Shown in pieces: positions 1-5,091 of a DNA stretch of 5,091 bases. The stretch is from UBA791 sp963602355 (GTDB taxonomy: Bacteria; Cyanobacteriota; Vampirovibrionia; Gastranaerophilales; Gastranaerophilaceae). A program made the position numbers and the translations under genes. Positions within the stretch are counted from its first letter, which is position 1, and the number at the start of each line of letters is the position of its first letter. The DNA lies in contig CAVCIU010000079.1 in the NCBI GenBank assembly GCA_963602355.1, positions 1 through 5,091 of the forward strand, given 5' to 3'. Under the pieces are notes generated by a model. It was not told where the DNA came from. It searched no databases and worked only from the letters and a program-made list of their open reading frames with translations.

Positions 1-3000
1 GGTAGAGGTCTTCAAGCTGTAATTACAAATCCTGACGGCAAAGTTCAAGTTGCAAAATACGACGGTAAAGGTAATACACTTATCGTTGTTCAAAACGGTG
101 AAACTTTCCAAGAAATTTGCAAAGAATTTGATAGAACAAAATCAGAATTAGCTCATACAAACAAAGGTACAGTTCATTACAAAAACGGTGAACCTTATTT
201 CCTTGCAGGTGAAACTGCAAAAGTTTCTGGTGAATTTGCTCCTGACCATAAAGGTGTTAGAGGTAGAAAATCATCTGCACAAGTTAAAGGTCAATACGCA
301 AACGATGAACAACAAAGAGTTGCAAAGAGATTGCAAGGTAAAGAAGCAAAAGAAGTTACAGTTGGTAAAAATTATACTGACTGGACTCATTATGCAAAAG
401 ATATGTTGGCTTCAGAAGGTATTTCAAAACCTTCAAATGAACAAATCACAAATAGAACTAACGAATTGATGATGATGAATCCTTCAATTCAAGTTCCTAA
501 AAAAGGTAATAAAATTACAGCTTTAAAAACTCAGGCTGAGTTGAAACAAGAAGCTGAAATTAAAAAACAAAGAGAAGAAGCTCAAAAAGCACATAGAGAA
601 GAACTTGAACAAGTTGCTCAAACTTCAAAAGCAAAAGTTCAAGCAAATAATGCTAAAAAACAAGCTACTGCTCAAGGTAAAGCTATTTCAAAACATCTTT
701 ACGATGAAATGTATTCTGCAAAATTAAATTCTGTAGGTCAAGAGTCATTCCAAAAAGAATTGAAAAAGATTACACCTAATAACGTTGTAGAAACATTGAG
801 AGAATATCAAAAATTGTCTCCAGATGAATCAATGATTGAAGCTATTTGGGACGAAAAATCAAGTAAATCATTCTTCTCAAAAACAGATGTAAGAAAAACT
901 TCAATAGACGGTATTATAAATAAATTAACTCAAAGAGCTAAAAATGCTGGAGTTGATAACTCTCGTATTTCTTCTTTCGGTAAAGAAATGTCTAAATATT
1001 CTGACTACAAAGAAGAAGCTGGCAGAGTTATGTACGGTATGGTACAAGCTATTGAAGCAAGAGAAACTTTAACAAAAGATGAAATTAAAAAAGCAGAAGG
1101 TCAAACTACAGAAGAAAAAATTGGCGCAACTTCTGCATTGTTGAGAAGTCAAATTTCATCAGCAAAATCAAGCTTACAAGAACAACAAGACAAAGACGGT
1201 TGGGCTGGTAAAACTGTTGATTGGGTAAGTGGAGTTTGGAATTCTAAAAATAGAGCTCACGTTGTGAAGGCTGATATTGATAAAGCTGAACAACAAGTTA
1301 AAGATTTGATGTCTTCAAAAGATATGAAGACTTTCAATACTAAATTCAAAGCTACTTATGGCGTAGATTTTGACCCAGTACAAGTTGCAGGTTATAAAAA
1401 ACAATTAGGTCAATACGAAAAATCAACTGCAATGCACGCAATGGAAACAAGCTTTAATGGTCAAATGAAAACATTGATGTCTAAACCAAAACTTGATGTT
1501 GAAACTCAATACATTGCAAATCCAAATGCTGGCGGTCAAGTTGTTGTTACAGCTACAAAAGAACAAGTTTATAATAGAGAATTAGGCAAATTTGCCAAAT
1601 TCTTAGGTATGGGCGATTCAAAAGTTGGTATGAAACAAATCAACGAAGAAATGAAAAAAGCAGGAATTGACCCTCAAAAAGCTTCTATGGATAAGAAATA
1701 CGAATTCTTACATGATAGAGCAAAATCTTGTAGTAAATTGTTGCATAATCAAACAATGCAAGCTACACACGGCAAATCTTATTCACAAGTTAAAGCTGAT
1801 TTTGAAAACTCTTATACAGCAACATTTGGTTCAAAAAACAATATTGCAAAAAGAGTTGCAGATTATAATGCTTCACAAGAAACAGGCGCTTATGTATTAA
1901 AGTCAGGCGTTAAGATTGCAGGCGGAATTGTTATCGGCGTTGCAACTGGTGGCGTTGGTGTTGCACCATTGTTGGCAGCAGCTGGCGCACAAACAGCATT
2001 GTCATTTGCAGTTGATGCTTCTGATTTAGCTACATCTAAAAAAGGTGGAACAGTTGAACAATATGTTGATGCTGGTAAACAAGCTTTAGTTCAAGGTGCA
2101 TCACAAGCTTTGAGTGGTGTAAGCACATTGGCTATTAAAGCTACAACTTTATCAACAACATCAAAAGTATTGTTGAGTACAGCTGCTGATACTGGTATTG
2201 ATATGGGTACAGAATATATCAATACAGGTAAAGTAACATTAGAAGGCACATTGATGTCTGCATTTATGAACGGTGCAGGTCATACAATTGGTGCTGTTGT
2301 TGAAAATAGAGCAAAAAATAAAGCTCTTGAAATTGATGAAAGCAAATTAGCTGATAAAAACTCTGGCTGGTTAGGTTCAACAACTGATGACCACCATAGA
2401 TATGCAACTCAATTGTCAGCAGATGAAGCTGGTAATGTTCCTACAAGACGAACTTATGTAGGTAAAGGTATTGAGGCTCAATCAGGCGATGTTAAAGGTG
2501 TTAGATATGATGTAAAAATGTCTCAACACAACGAATCAATTAGAGATATTGAAAACTTACTAGGTAAAGGTTCATCAAAAACACAATTTGGCGATGGCTT
2601 AGTAAAACTTGAAGATAGATTTAAGGCTCAAGCTACTCCAAAAGCTGGTGTAACGGGTGATAATACAAAAATTTACGGTACATTTACGGCAAATGATAAA
2701 GTAAAATCAATGGGACTTGATAAAAACTTAGATATCGTTCAAGATGCAGGTACTTTGTCAGCAAAAGCTTATAGCGACAAATCTGTTGATATGAACGGTT
2801 GGAAACAACAATCTCAAGCTTCTGCAAACAACGGATTCCACGCAAAAGCTCTTGAAAAAGACGGTGTTGTAATGGTTGTATTCAGAGGTTCTGATGATAT
2901 GGGCGACTTGAGAGTTGACCACCAAATGATTTCTGGAAAATTACCAGATCAATTCCAAAACGCAGTAGACTTTATGGAACAAGTTAGAGCAAATAACCCT

Positions 3001-4107
3001 AATAAGAAAATCGTTGTAACAGGACACTCTTTAGGTGGCGCTTTAACTGAATTAGTTGCATCTAAATATGATGACGTTTTAGGTATTTCTTTTGATGCCG
3101 TTGGTACAAAAAGTTTAGTTGAATCAGCTGATGGTATTGCAAAAGGTTTAAAAGATAATAAGAATACAATAAATTATGTTGTACAAGGTGATATTATTTC
3201 AAATTCAAGCGCTCACGTTGGTAACGTAACATTGGTTGACGGTGTGCTTGATGCAACAAAAGGTAACAAGGTTCAAAGTCCACATGCAGTCGGTAACTTC
3301 TCTGGTTCAGCTAGCAACAATTCACTTTCAGGTGTTGAAAAAGGTTTTGTTCAACGTTCTATTGATGCTGCTGAAGCTTCAAGAGCAAGCTTAGCTTCAA
3401 AAGGTTTGACTCTTGATAGTGCTATTGCTAAATCTACAACTGGTAAAGTAGAATTTGATGATAAAGCATTTAGAAAAGTTCAATCACAATTCTCAGTTGA
3501 TGTTCAAGGCTTGAATGTTGACCTTGATGCAATGCAAAAACAAATTAACGCAGTTTCTAATCCTGCTCAAAAAGCATCTTTACAAAAAATATTAGATGCA
3601 AGAAAAACAGATATTACAACAAATGCTAACATAAGAGCTCGTTCAACTGTTTTACAACATTTGACTGGTGAACAAATTAACGAAACATTAAAGACTGATT
3701 TTGGTTTTGACAACCCTGCTTTCTTGGGTGGTAATACTCCATCTGGTTTGATTCAAATGGACAAACCAACAAAATTTGTTCGTGTTCACAACGATGATTC
3801 ATCATTTGCTAAAGGCGCATGGTTGATGGCTTATGACGATATCGTAGGTTTGACTCCAGAACAAATTAAAGATAAATTTGCTCTTCCTGCAATGCCAAAA
3901 TATGTTGTTGAAGTTGAAGTTCCTGCTGGTGCTCAATTCTATACAGGTTTATGCAACCCTCTTGAAGGCTGGGGCAACGGCGGTGGAACTCAATACTTCC
4001 TAGTTGGTGGCGAACGTCCTAAAGTTTATGGTAATATGAAACCTATAGAAGTACCTAAAAAGAAACCTAGATTTGAAGAATCAATGGGCTTTGAAGTAAT
4101 TAAATAG
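1..4107 (+). CDS. Giant multidomain polymorphic toxin-like protein: LysM-like modules, class 3 lipase domain, C-terminal TNT/ART-like toxin domain (5'-truncated)
   Basis: Frame 1 is open from the first base to the TAG at 4105, so the start is upstream; residues below count from window codon 1. A TTG at 331 is only an internal codon, because conserved-looking sequence precedes it. Residues 26-77 resemble LysM (NGETFQEI, ending FLAGETAKV); 119-174 may be a second, weaker copy. Residues 175-228 are a Lys/Glu/Gln/Ala coiled coil, and 230-630 are mostly helical with no recognised family. Residues 635-671 are a Gly/Ala-rich hydrophobic segment, followed by an Ala/Ser/Gly-rich helical stretch to about 770. 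Residues 915-1110 look like a class 3 lipase: FRGS at 961-964, nucleophile elbow GHSLGG with Ser1010, probable Asp1064 (QGDIIS) and His1095 (SPHAVGNF). Residues 1255-1350 carry GNGGGTQY with Gln1331, resembling TNT/ADP-ribosyltransferase-fold NAD-targeting toxins. I infer a secreted or contact-delivered toxin; the small acidic gene 11 bases downstream fits its immunity protein. The lipase call is firm; the toxin-domain call is moderate. Delivery route is unknown. Confidence 0.85.
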   Translation, partial: GRGLQAVITNPDGKVQVAKYDGKGNTLIVVQNGETFQEICKEFDRTKSELAHTNKGTVHYKNGEPYFLAGETAKVSGEFAPDHKGVRGRKSSAQVKGQYANDEQQRVAKRLQGKEAKEVTVGKNYTDWTHYAKDMLASEGISKPSNEQITNRTNELMMMNPSIQVPKKGNKITALKTQAELKQEAEIKKQREEAQKAHREELEQVAQTSKAKVQANNAKKQATAQGKAISKHLYDEMYSAKLNSVGQESFQKELKKITPNNVVETLREYQKLSPDESMIEAIWDEKSSKSFFSKTDVRKTSIDGIINKLTQRAKNAGVDNSRISSFGKEMSKYSDYKEEAGRVMYGMVQAIEARETLTKDEIKKAEGQTTEEKIGATSALLRSQISSAKSSLQEQQDKDGWAGKTVDWVSGVWNSKNRAHVVKADIDKAEQQVKDLMSSKDMKTFNTKFKATYGVDFDPVQVAGYKKQLGQYEKSTAMHAMETSFNGQMKTLMSKPKLDVETQYIANPNAGGQVVVTATKEQVYNRELGKFAKFLGMGDSKVGMKQINEEMKKAGIDPQKASMDKKYEFLHDRAKSCSKLLHNQTMQATHGKSYSQVKADFENSYTATFGSKNNIAKRVADYNASQETGAYVLKSGVKIAGGIVIGVATGGVGVAPLLAAAGAQTALSFAVDASDLATSKKGGTVEQYVDAGKQALVQGASQALSGVSTLAIKATTLSTTSKVLLSTAADTGIDMGTEYINTGKVTLEGTLMSAFMNGAGHTIGAVVENRAKNKALEIDESKLADKNSGWLGSTTDDHHRYATQLSADEAGNVPTRRTYVGKGIEAQSGDVKGVRYDVKMSQHNESIRDIENLLGKGSSKTQFGDGLVKLEDRFKAQATPKAGVTGDNTKIYGTFTANDKVKSMGLDKNLDIVQDAGTLSAKAYSDKSVDMNGWKQQSQASANNGFHAKALEKDGVVMVVFRGSDDMGDLRVDHQMISGKLPDQFQNAVDFMEQVRANNPNKKIVVTGHSLGGALTELVASKYDDVLGISFDAVGTKSLVESADGIAKGLKDNKNTINYVVQGDIISNSSAHVGNVTLVDGVLDATKGNKVQSPHAVGNFSGSASNNSLSGVEKGFVQRSIDAAEASRASLASKGLTLDSAIAKSTTGKVEFDDKAFRKVQSQFSVDVQGLNVDLDAMQKQINAVSNPAQKASLQKILDARKTDITTNANIRARSTVLQHLTGEQINETLKTDFGFDNPAFLGGNTPSGLIQMDKPTKFVRVHNDDSSFAKGAWLMAYDDIVGLTPEQIKDKFALPAMPKYVVEVEVPAGAQFYTGLCNPLEGWGNGGGTQYFLVGGERPKVYGNMKPIEVPKKKPRFEESMGFEVIK
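76..231 (+). other. LysM-like module in the giant protein
   Basis: Residues 26-77 follow the usual LysM layout: a strand (TLIVVQ), the NGETF turn matching the common GDTL/GETL start, a helix (QEICKEF), a second helix with a leucine and asparagine (SELAHTNKG), then a closing strand after a Gly (FLAGETAKV). LysM domains usually bind peptidoglycan or chitin N-acetylglucosamine, or act as anchoring modules in secreted and phage-like proteins. A cell-wall anchoring or delivery role is inferred. The assignment is by eye and the module is slightly longer than typical in its second half. Confidence 0.6.
1903..2013 (+). other. Gly/Ala-rich hydrophobic segment within the giant protein
   Basis: Residues 635-671 (SGVKIAGGIVIG through AAGAQTALSFAV) are uncharged after Lys638 for over thirty residues and rich in Gly, Ala and Val. 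The following 100 residues are Ala/Ser/Gly-rich helix. Segments like this sit before the toxin end of many polymorphic and contact-dependent toxins, where they are thought to help membrane insertion or passage. It could form one or two membrane hairpins in the target or producer membrane; this is inference from composition. Confidence 0.5.
2743..3330 (+). other. Class 3 lipase-like alpha/beta-hydrolase domain
   Basis: The segment (residues about 915-1110) has the expected order of a class 3 lipase. A strand ends in FRGS (961-964), matching the family's RGT near the oxyanion hole. Then comes an amphipathic helix, the strand KKIVVTGHSLGG with Ser1010 as the probable nucleophile, and a strand with FDAVGT. 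Next is QGDIIS with Asp1064 at the place of the family's D-I-V motif, and finally SPHAVGNF with His1095 as the probable general base. His1072 is a less likely alternative. All three triad positions are present, so activity is plausible. Substrates in this family are acylglycerols or phospholipids; which applies here cannot be told. Confidence 0.85.
3763..4050 (+). other. Candidate TNT/ADP-ribosyltransferase-like C-terminal toxin domain
   Basis: Residues about 1255-1350 form a compact module after a helical linker: FVRVH (Arg1261), GAWLM (1272-1276), a helix GLTPEQIKDKFALP, the strand pair YVVEVEVPAGAQFYTG, a Gly-rich loop GNGGGTQYFL with Gln1331, and a basic tail (KKKPR). An Arg-bearing first strand, the P-x-G strand turn and a G-G-G-x-Q motif recall TNT-type NAD glycohydrolases and related ART-fold toxins, in which a Gln in the equivalent loop is catalytic. 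I see no obvious counterpart of the TNT catalytic His, so the exact chemistry is uncertain. Its place at the extreme C-terminus, right before a small acidic gene, is the layout of polymorphic toxins. Confidence 0.5.
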
Positions 4108-4118
4108 GGTTGTGAGCA

Positions 4119-4472
4119 ATGACAAACAGCATTTCATACGTTGATAACGTTCTAACTTTACCAAACAAAAATGTTAAATTTCCATTTGACATTGATTCTT
4201 TGCTTGTTTATAACGGCGTATTTGTTGTATTGCTTGATATTCCAAACGAAGATGATACTATCGATAATATTTTTGCCCTAGATATTGACGGCAAAAAACT
4301 TTGGAGAGTTCAATCTATATCAAAAACTTACCCTAATGTTACACAATTTAGTCCCTATATTGGAATGACATTATTAGAAAATGGCAATGTTTCTGCCACA
4401 AACTTTTTTGGTGTAAATTACGAAATATCAATAGAAGACGGTTCAATTCTTTCAAAAAGAATGGTTAAATAA
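4119..4472 (+). CDS. Putative immunity protein for the upstream toxin
   Basis: This 117-residue protein starts at ATG 4119, 11 bases after the toxin stop. Only a weak Shine-Dalgarno-like GTGAG lies in the gap and no promoter is visible, so translation is probably coupled to the upstream gene. It has no signal peptide or membrane segment and is acidic overall (14 Asp/Glu against 9 Lys/Arg by my count), which would suit a cytoplasmic partner of a toxin with a basic tail. It appears to be mostly beta-strand: LLVYNGVFVVLLDIP, then NIFALDIDGKKLWRVQ, which resembles a PQQ/beta-propeller-type repeat strand, then a second similar unit near NYEISIEDGSIL. Small proteins with this N-x-F-x-x-D-x-x-G-K-x-x-W pattern are, as I recall, often encoded just after toxin genes. 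Size, position and charge support an immunity role; binding to the toxin domain is inferred. The family name is not known to me. Confidence 0.7.
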   Translation: MTNSISYVDNVLTLPNKNVKFPFDIDSLLVYNGVFVVLLDIPNEDDTIDNIFALDIDGKKLWRVQSISKTYPNVTQFSPYIGMTLLENGNVSATNFFGVNYEISIEDGSILSKRMVK

Positions 4473-4479
4473 AAAACTG

Positions 4480-4508
4480 TTGACAGATTGTGAAAAATTT
4501 TGTATTAT
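4480..4508 (+). promoter_or_regulatory. Sigma70-type promoter of the Cys-rich protein gene
   Basis: A perfect -35 TTGACA (4480-4485) is followed after 17 bases by TATTAT (4503-4508), one mismatch from consensus. The predicted transcription start is near 4515, giving a leader of about 49 bases. The -35 box begins only 8 bases after the stop codon of the immunity gene. Such a near-consensus promoter would be strong unless repressed, which fits the operator-like palindrome directly on its start site. Confidence 0.8.
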
Positions 4509-4512
4509 AAGT

Positions 4513-4529
4513 ATACCCCATAGGGGTGT
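4513..4529 (+). promoter_or_regulatory. CsoR/RcnR-type operator-like inverted repeat
   Basis: ACCCC (4515-4519), ATA, GGGGT (4523-4527) is a perfect palindrome. Extending it to ATACCCC/GGGGTGT keeps six of seven positions. The ATACCCC-spacer-GGGGTAT form is typical of operators bound by CsoR-family repressors, which sense Cu(I), Ni/Co, formaldehyde or persulfide depending on the member. It covers the predicted transcription start, so binding would block initiation and release would induce the gene. With a cysteine-rich product, Cu(I) is the likeliest inducer and persulfide the main alternative. The repressor gene is not in the window. Confidence 0.65.
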
Positions 4530-4551
4530 CAGATAATACTCAAGGTTTAGC

Positions 4552-4558
4552 AAAGGAG
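4552..4558 (+). promoter_or_regulatory. Ribosome binding site of the Cys-rich protein gene
   Basis: AAAGGAG lies 5 bases before the ATG at 4564, at good Shine-Dalgarno spacing. It fixes that ATG as the start and is far stronger than the site before the immunity gene. Confidence 0.85.
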
Positions 4559-4563
4559 AGATT

Positions 4564-4995
4564 ATGAAAAAACTTTTGTCAGCTCTATTTGTATTTGCAG
4601 TTATGATGTTCACTATGAACAGCGTTTTTGCTTGCGAAAACTGTAAATGCCAAGATTCAAAATGCAACTGTAAGTGCGAACAATGCCAAAAAGCAAAATG
4701 TGAAAAATGCAAGTGTAACAAGGATTGCAATTGTGAAAACTGTAAATGTAAAAAATGCGACTGCAAATGCGACGAATGCGCAAAATCAAATTGTGAAAAA
4801 TGCAAATGCGACAAATGTGATTGCAAAAACTGCAAATGTAAAAAAGCAAAATGTGATTGCGGTTGTGAAAAATGCAAAAAATCTGAATGCAAAAAATGCG
4901 ACTGCGACAACGGCAAATGCTCAGTAGACAAAAAATGCAACTGCAAAAAAGGTTTTAAACTTTTCAAAAAAACTAAAAAATGCGAATGCAAATAA
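4564..4995 (+). CDS. Exported Cys/Lys-rich metallothionein-like protein
   Basis: This 143-residue protein begins with a clear signal peptide: MKK, a hydrophobic core LLSALFVFAVMMF, and a likely signal peptidase I site VFA|C after residue 23. Because Cys24 follows directly, lipoprotein processing is possible, though VFAC is a poor lipobox. The mature 120 residues contain 37 Cys, many Lys and Asp/Glu, no His or Trp, and only two Phe near the C-terminus. Cysteines come as C-x-C and C-x-x-C pairs (CEKCKC, CKKCDC, CKNCKC), the pattern of metallothioneins. About three degenerate repeats of 31-32 residues cover residues 36-129. Cytoplasmic metallothioneins lack a signal peptide, so an exported one is unusual; it probably binds soft metals such as Cu(I) in the periplasm, outer surface or medium. 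A strong promoter with a CsoR-like operator supports metal- or sulfur-stress induction. I know no family name for it. Simple-sequence composition will make database matches unreliable. Confidence 0.85.
   Translation: MKKLLSALFVFAVMMFTMNSVFACENCKCQDSKCNCKCEQCQKAKCEKCKCNKDCNCENCKCKKCDCKCDECAKSNCEKCKCDKCDCKNCKCKKAKCDCGCEKCKKSECKKCDCDNGKCSVDKKCNCKKGFKLFKKTKKCECK
4669..4950 (+). repeat. Three tandem degenerate Cys-rich coding repeats
   Basis: Units begin at CKCEQC (4669), CKCDEC (4762) and CGCEKC (4858), each about 93-96 bases (31-32 codons). They share the order C-x-C-[ED]-x-C, five residues later C-[EK]-K-C-[KD]-C, then a C-x-C-rich tail. The first two are the closest (both have CEKCKC and then NCKCKK). 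The third is more diverged, with DNGKCSVDKK replacing part of the tail. This suggests growth by internal duplication of a metal-binding unit. Confidence 0.6.
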
Positions 4996-5016
4996 AAATC
5001 TCAATATGAATAAAAG

Positions 5017-5061
5017 TTATAGCACCTAGTACAATCTTGTATTATGTGCTATAATTTTTTT
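5017..5061 (+). terminator. Rho-independent terminator after the Cys-rich gene
   Basis: A perfect 9-bp stem pairs TTATAGCAC (5017-5025) with GTGCTATAA (5046-5054). After one mismatch, an inner stem pairs 5027-5034 with 5037-5044, with one G-U wobble and a tiny loop. Seven T follow at 5055-5061. It starts 22 bases after the stop codon at 4993-4995. The A-rich left flank gives only a weak U-run on the opposite strand, so it acts mainly on the + strand. Confidence 0.85.
5047..5055 (+). promoter_or_regulatory. Candidate extended -10 promoter inside the terminator 3' arm
   Basis: TGCTATAAT at 5047-5055 is a perfect TGn-TATAAT extended -10. No good -35 hexamer is found at 16-18 base spacing (5026-5033 reads CTAGTACA), as extended -10 promoters allow. 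The expected start is near 5062, exactly on an ATG, implying a leaderless transcript. The overlap with the terminator stem may be chance in AT-rich DNA. Confidence 0.4.
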
Positions 5062-5091
5062 ATGCACGATAAAGAAGAAGAAAAAAAAGTT
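5062..5091 (+). CDS. Possible start of a downstream gene, cut by the window end
   Basis: ATG at 5062 opens ten codons, MHDKEEEKKV, with no stop before the window ends. There is no Shine-Dalgarno sequence: the T-run of the terminator directly precedes the ATG. If real, it would be translated from a leaderless mRNA made from the extended -10 at 5047-5055. The highly charged N-terminus indicates a cytoplasmic rather than exported product. Too little is present to name a function; the true start could also lie further downstream. Confidence 0.4.
   Translation, partial: MHDKEEEKKV

Noticed and set aside
331..333. TTG as the start codon of the giant gene
   Set aside because: The same frame is open back to base 1 and encodes a LysM-like module, no ribosome binding site precedes the TTG, and composition is continuous across it.
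188..469. Overlapping + strand frame near the left end
   Set aside because: It lies wholly inside the giant gene in another frame, with a low-complexity Leu/Lys/Gln product and no recognisable start context.
1667..1900. Overlapping 77-codon + strand frame
   Set aside because: It is an out-of-frame shadow of the giant gene in AT-rich sequence, with no initiation signals.
4477..4486. CTGTTGACAG palindrome around the -35 box as a second operator or terminator stem
   Set aside because: The arms are only four bases with a two-base gap, there is no T-run, and it is explained by the TTGACA box.
4515..4527. ACCCC/GGGGT palindrome as a transcription terminator of the toxin operon
   Set aside because: The stem is only five pairs and is followed by GTCAGATAAT rather than a T-run. 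Its position on the promoter start fits an operator much better.
4628..4927. Second + strand frame inside the Cys-rich gene (Asn/Ala/Lys-rich)
   Set aside because: It is a frame-shifted shadow of the Cys codons, with no ribosome binding site of its own.
4452..4991. Long minus-strand open frame opposite the Cys-rich gene (179 codons, His/Leu/Phe/Ser-rich)
   Set aside because: It mirrors the TGC/TGT/AAA/GAA codons of the + strand gene, which yield few stops in antisense. The + strand gene has promoter, ribosome binding site, signal peptide and terminator.

Overview
The window is AT-rich and gene-dense, with all genes on the + strand. Arginine is mostly AGA, and A/T-ending codons dominate. One gene encodes a typical bacterial signal peptide, and the promoter and terminator have standard bacterial form. 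Composition and protein style suggest a low-GC gut-type bacterium. A Gastranaerophilales (Melainabacteria)-like or Firmicutes-like host would fit, but this is a guess from style: the window has no marker gene.

Positions 1-4107 hold the 3' part (1368 codons) of a giant multidomain protein whose start lies upstream. In order I read: a LysM-like module, a second weaker LysM-like module, a charged coiled coil, a long helical region, a Gly/Ala-rich hydrophobic segment, a class 3 lipase-like domain with an apparent Ser-Asp-His triad, and a small C-terminal domain with a GNGGGTQY motif like that of TNT/ADP-ribosyltransferase-fold NAD-targeting toxins. Eleven bases later, 4119-4472 encodes a small acidic protein that looks like an immunity protein. 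The most economical reading is a polymorphic toxin (perhaps with two enzymatic warheads) and its cognate antidote in one transcript.

Positions 4480-4995 form a separate unit. A near-consensus sigma70 promoter carries a CsoR-type inverted repeat (ACCCC-ATA-GGGGT) at its predicted start site. It drives an exported 143-residue protein with 37 cysteines in its 120-residue mature part, built from about three degenerate repeats of roughly 31 residues. This looks like an inducible, envelope-located metallothionein-like metal (probably copper) or sulfur-species trap.

A strong intrinsic terminator (5017-5061) closes this unit. Its 3' arm contains a perfect extended -10 element, placed so that a transcript would begin at the ATG at 5062. 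That ATG opens a reading frame running off the window, possibly a leaderless gene. The two main units seem functionally unrelated: a competition toxin/immunity module beside a metal-stress gene. No tRNA, rRNA, CRISPR array or insertion sequence was seen.
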